From contig JAPFCR010000021.1 of the NCBI GenBank assembly GCA_026169375.1, positions 1 through 64,000 of the forward strand: a DNA stretch of 64,000 nucleotides, in the 5' to 3' direction. Position numbers and translations under genes: made by a program. Below the pieces are notes generated by a model. The model was given only the letters and a program-made list of their open reading frames with translations. It searched no databases and had not been told where the DNA came from. Origin of the DNA: Sporosarcina sp. GTDB lineage: Bacteria > Bacillota > Bacilli > Bacillales_A > Planococcaceae. The stretch's first letter is position 1; every line of letters begins with the position of its first letter. Of the stretch, positions 61,178 to 64,000 are shown piece after piece.

Positions 61178-62782
61178 TTACCAAACCGCAATGCTTCCAT
61201 CTGTTCTCGATTCAGTCCCGCCTGCTAATACACCTGTTTTCGGGTCCCGCCATATAATTTGCCCGCGGCCGAATCTACCGTCGTCAATGGTTGCTTGAAT
61301 ATCATGGCCACGTCTTGCAAGGGCGAGTGCTAAATAGTTCGGAAAGTCAGGTTCGACGAGAACTTGGTTTCCTTCTATCCATTGCCAGCGCGGTGCATCT
61401 AGTGCGGCTTGTGGGTTTAAATGGTAGTCAATCGTATGGACCGCCACTTGTAAATGTCCTTGTGGTTGCATGAAGCCACCCATCACACCAAATGGGCCAA
61501 TCGCTTCCCCGTCTTTTGTTAAAAATCCCGGGATAATTGTGTTATACGAACGCTTACCTGGCTTTAACGCATTCGGATGATTTTCATCTAACTTGAAATC
61601 GACAGCGCGGTTTTGCAGGGCAATCCCCGTTTCTGGGACGACAATTCCCGAACCGAAGCCCATATAATTCGATTGAATGAAAGACACCATATTTCCCGCT
61701 TCATCCGCAGTCGCTAAGTAAATCGTGCCGCCGTTCGGTAGGTCAATAGGTTCTGGAATTGTTGCTTCTTCCCCGATTTCAGCTGCACGTTTTTCAGCAT
61801 ATTCTTTTGTTAATAAATCGCGGTAATCAATCGGCATATCCGCTTCTTCTGTAATAAACGTCTTCCCGTCAACGAATGCCAATTTCATTGCTTCAATTTG
61901 GTAATGTAAAGAATCAACGTCTTCTATTGTCGGCTGTGGTAATTCCGCTAAAATATTCAACCCCATTAATGTGATCATCCCTTGACCATTTGGGGGAATT
62001 TCCCACACGTCATATCCTCGGTAATTCGTTGAAATCGGTGTGACCCACTCGGCTTCATATTTTTCTAAATCAGCTTTTCTCAAATAGCCTCCATGCGCTT
62101 TCATACAGGCGTCGATTTGGTCTGCAAGTTCTCCGTGATAAAAAGCTTCTCCATTCGATTCGCCGATTAGTTGTAAAGTTTTCGCATGACCTGGTGATTT
62201 CCATATTTCACCGATTTCTGGCGCGCGTCCATCCGGTGCGAACGTTTCAAACCACGCATCAAACGCGTCAGATGTGCTTGCTTTTTTAAATTTTTCGTAA
62301 GCAATTTTCCAGTACTTTCCCAAAATGGGTGTGAGTGGATACCCTTCTTCTGCATATCGGATTGCTGGTTTTAATGTGTCCAATAAAGAAAGTTTTCCGA
62401 ATTTCTTTGAGAGCTCCGCCCATGCAGCGGGGACACCCGGAACTGTAATCGGGGTAACGCCATAAGTCGGAACTTTTTCATGTCCTGCCGCTTTTACATT
62501 GTCAATCGTTAATTGCGCTGGCGCTGGTCCTGATGCGTTCAAACCATGAAGTTCATTGTTTACCCAAACGAGTGCAAATGCATCTCCGCCAATCCCATTT
62601 GAAGTGGGTTCGACAACTGTTAAAGCTGCCGCTGTTGCGATGGCTGCGTCAATCGCATTTCCTCCTTGTTGCATAATTTCAATCCCTGCCTGTGCAGCTA
62701 ATGGTTGTGATGTCGCAACCATTCCCTTTTTTGCAAATGCTGTATGCCGTTTTGCTTTGTACGGGTTGTATAAATAATCCAT
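61178..62782 (-). CDS. Gamma-glutamyltransferase family protein (YwrD-type)
   Basis: A 534-aa Ntn hydrolase. It has no signal peptide, like the cytosolic YwrD subgroup, and begins KKGMVATSQPLAAQAGIEIM then QQGGNAIDAAIATAAALTVV. The processing site and nucleophile Thr are in GGTIYLATADEAGNMVSFIQ, followed by GFGSGIVVPETGIALQNR and GPFGVMGGFMQPQGHLQV in the small subunit. It would cleave gamma-glutamyl bonds (for example of glutathione-like compounds) or act as an acylase. AAAGGAG stands before the ATG. It starts 3 bp after the permease gene, so the two form an operon, which suggests a joint role in nitrogen salvage. Confidence 0.85.
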   Translation of the reverse strand: MDYLYNPYKAKRHTAFAKKGMVATSQPLAAQAGIEIMQQGGNAIDAAIATAAALTVVEPTSNGIGGDAFALVWVNNELHGLNASGPAPAQLTIDNVKAAGHEKVPTYGVTPITVPGVPAAWAELSKKFGKLSLLDTLKPAIRYAEEGYPLTPILGKYWKIAYEKFKKASTSDAFDAWFETFAPDGRAPEIGEIWKSPGHAKTLQLIGESNGEAFYHGELADQIDACMKAHGGYLRKADLEKYEAEWVTPISTNYRGYDVWEIPPNGQGMITLMGLNILAELPQPTIEDVDSLHYQIEAMKLAFVDGKTFITEEADMPIDYRDLLTKEYAEKRAAEIGEEATIPEPIDLPNGGTIYLATADEAGNMVSFIQSNYMGFGSGIVVPETGIALQNRAVDFKLDENHPNALKPGKRSYNTIIPGFLTKDGEAIGPFGVMGGFMQPQGHLQVAVHTIDYHLNPQAALDAPRWQWIEGNQVLVEPDFPNYLALALARRGHDIQATIDDGRFGRGQIIWRDPKTGVLAGGTESRTDGSIAVW

Positions 62783-62785
62783 CGT

Positions 62786-64000
62786 TTAAATCTCCTTTTT
62801 GCGTAAGTTTCCTATGTAATAAATGAGTTCCATAAGTAACGCAGCGATAATGCCCACGAGCATCCCATTCGATAAAATGGGTCTAACGAGTGCTGGTAAC
62901 GTCTGAAACGCTACTGGCGGTAATGTCATGATCGATAAACCGAGTAATGCTGGAAGCGCAATACGATAAACTGTTTTCGGCTCAAATGTTAGCCCTTCAA
63001 TATTACGAAGTGCTGACCTAAATAACTGGATATACGCTACAAATAACACCGTATTCCCAACACTATGCGGAATCGTTGAGAAGAACGCGCTAAACGTTGG
63101 CACGAGCCCGAGTATAACAAAAAGCGTTGCGCCAATAAAAAATGGCGTACGCGCTCGAATCCCTGTAGATTGTAAAAATCCAAGTGATGATGCGTACGGT
63201 GCATACGGAACGAGTCCAATTGTTCCCGCCGCCGCTGATAAAGAACCCGTGATGAAAAACGATTGTTTATACTGTTTTCGCGTCGTCTTTTGTCCGTAAA
63301 TATCCTCGGCACCTTTTAACGTCGCAATCGTATTCGTCGTATTTAAAAGGCCCGCCACAATGACCGTTAAAACAATGCCCCATTCTAATGTCGGTACTCC
63401 CCACGGAAACCAATTTAAAAAGGGTGTCGTTTTAATCGTCTCTGTCGCTTCTTGCGGGAATAATTGAACAGCTAAAATCCATCCAACTGTCATCCCGATG
63501 AGTAAATTTAAGCTGCTAATGATTCCTTTTCCTTTTACGTGAATTAAAATCGTAAAAGCTGCGAGGACAAAAGAAAATAAAGCCAGTTTCCCGTCAATCA
63601 TATCGCCTTCGTTTAAACCGATCATTCCTTTTAAGAAAATTGTAATGAGTTGATTTGCTAGTAATAGTAAAAAGACGAACATGACAATCGGCGTAAACCA
63701 CTTCATCAATACATCGCCCATGCCGAGTAAACCAAGTACCGCCACCAATATTCCCGAAACGATGACACCTACTGCGATACTTCCGCCAACTGTCGTTAAA
63801 TCCACTCCCATAGCGCTCGCCGTTCCTGCAAGACTCAAAATAACCCCCCACCACAAACCAGATTGCCCTTCCATTAAAGCTAACTTATGCCCCCATAAGC
63901 CTTGGAGTAAACAGGCTATTCCAGTAAAAATAAATGAGCGTTGAATTGCAGAAACGATTTCAATTTGTTCTAATTGAAACGCCCCACCAACTGAGATTGG
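62786..64000 (-). CDS. NCS2-family purine/pyrimidine permease, 5' partial
   Basis: The frame is open to the window edge (42 codons before the first internal Met at 63874), so the gene continues outside. The visible 404 residues have about 10-11 helices. ISVGGAFQLEQIEIVSAIQR then LLQGLWGHKLALMEGQSGLW resembles the start of YwdJ/PbuX-like NCS2 carriers. The NCS2 region with LNTTNTIATLKGAEDIYGQK and the VPYAPYASSLGFLQSTGIRA and TPFFIGATLFVILGLVPTFS segments supports the family. Substrate cannot be given from sequence; uracil, xanthine or another purine is possible. Followed 3 bp later by the gamma-glutamyltransferase gene. Confidence 0.8.
   Translation of the reverse strand, partial: PISVGGAFQLEQIEIVSAIQRSFIFTGIACLLQGLWGHKLALMEGQSGLWWGVILSLAGTASAMGVDLTTVGGSIAVGVIVSGILVAVLGLLGMGDVLMKWFTPIVMFVFLLLLANQLITIFLKGMIGLNEGDMIDGKLALFSFVLAAFTILIHVKGKGIISSLNLLIGMTVGWILAVQLFPQEATETIKTTPFLNWFPWGVPTLEWGIVLTVIVAGLLNTTNTIATLKGAEDIYGQKTTRKQYKQSFFITGSLSAAAGTIGLVPYAPYASSLGFLQSTGIRARTPFFIGATLFVILGLVPTFSAFFSTIPHSVGNTVLFVAYIQLFRSALRNIEGLTFEPKTVYRIALPALLGLSIMTLPPVAFQTLPALVRPILSNGMLVGIIAALLMELIYYIGNLRKKEI

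Overview
The window looks like a chromosomal piece of a low-GC, Gram-positive, S-layer-bearing member of the Bacillales, most likely Planococcaceae/Caryophanaceae (the Lysinibacillus, Solibacillus and Sporosarcina neighbourhood). This follows from several SLH-domain proteins, a CsaB pyruvyl transferase, ComK and ComM homologues, strong AGGAGG ribosome sites and frequent TTG starts. Assignments rest on reading the sequence and its translations; no database search was run.

Left part (about 0.2-28 kb): an accessory region in strong decay. It holds comK with a repeat-derived C-terminus, a pair of DGQHR (DndB-like) genes, an Mrr-type nuclease remnant, a pRiA4b-ORF3 / small protein / MazF-like trio, a Doc-type toxin-antitoxin pair, an orphan antitoxin, comM with a broken REP-associated tyrosine transposase (RAYT) behind it, three Rpn-type nuclease loci, tyrosine recombinase debris, and a three-gene unit of unknown function with a MORN-like protein. 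At least 25 copies of one dispersed hairpin repeat family run through it. Its ends read TTGTGTGATGCACAGGC or GAGTGACTGTCACTC, and many gene fragments stop exactly at these ends. Two paralogous Schlafen/AlbA_2 ATP-binding regulators (15.2-16.9 kb and 20.3-22.0 kb) are each followed, 5-8 bp after the stop codon, by a private tandem array of palindromic repeats with helically regular periods (84 bp and 104 bp). The second array's palindrome also lies upstream of its own gene.

Middle part (27-40.4 kb): an S-layer locus. An intact S-layer gene (signal peptide, three SLH domains, about 1000 aa) lies near two long S-layer bodies that lack signal peptide and SLH domains. One is next to an intact XerC/D-like recombinase with a translationally coupled partner. 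The other is preceded by what looks like an ORF-less group II intron. This layout fits silent S-layer cassettes.

Right part (40.9-64 kb): ordinary core-like genes. Secondary cell wall polymer genes come first (O-antigen ligase-like protein, UDP-ManNAc dehydrogenase, TagA/WecG-type transferase, CsaB, GT4 glycosyltransferase, MurJ-like flippase, OatA-like acyltransferase). They make and pyruvylate the polymer that SLH domains bind. Next come four secreted SLH enzymes (glucosaminidase, NlpC/P60 peptidase, subtilase, amidase). The window ends with panF and its small YhdT-like partner, a YwrD-type gamma-glutamyltransferase, and an NCS2 permease that runs off the end.
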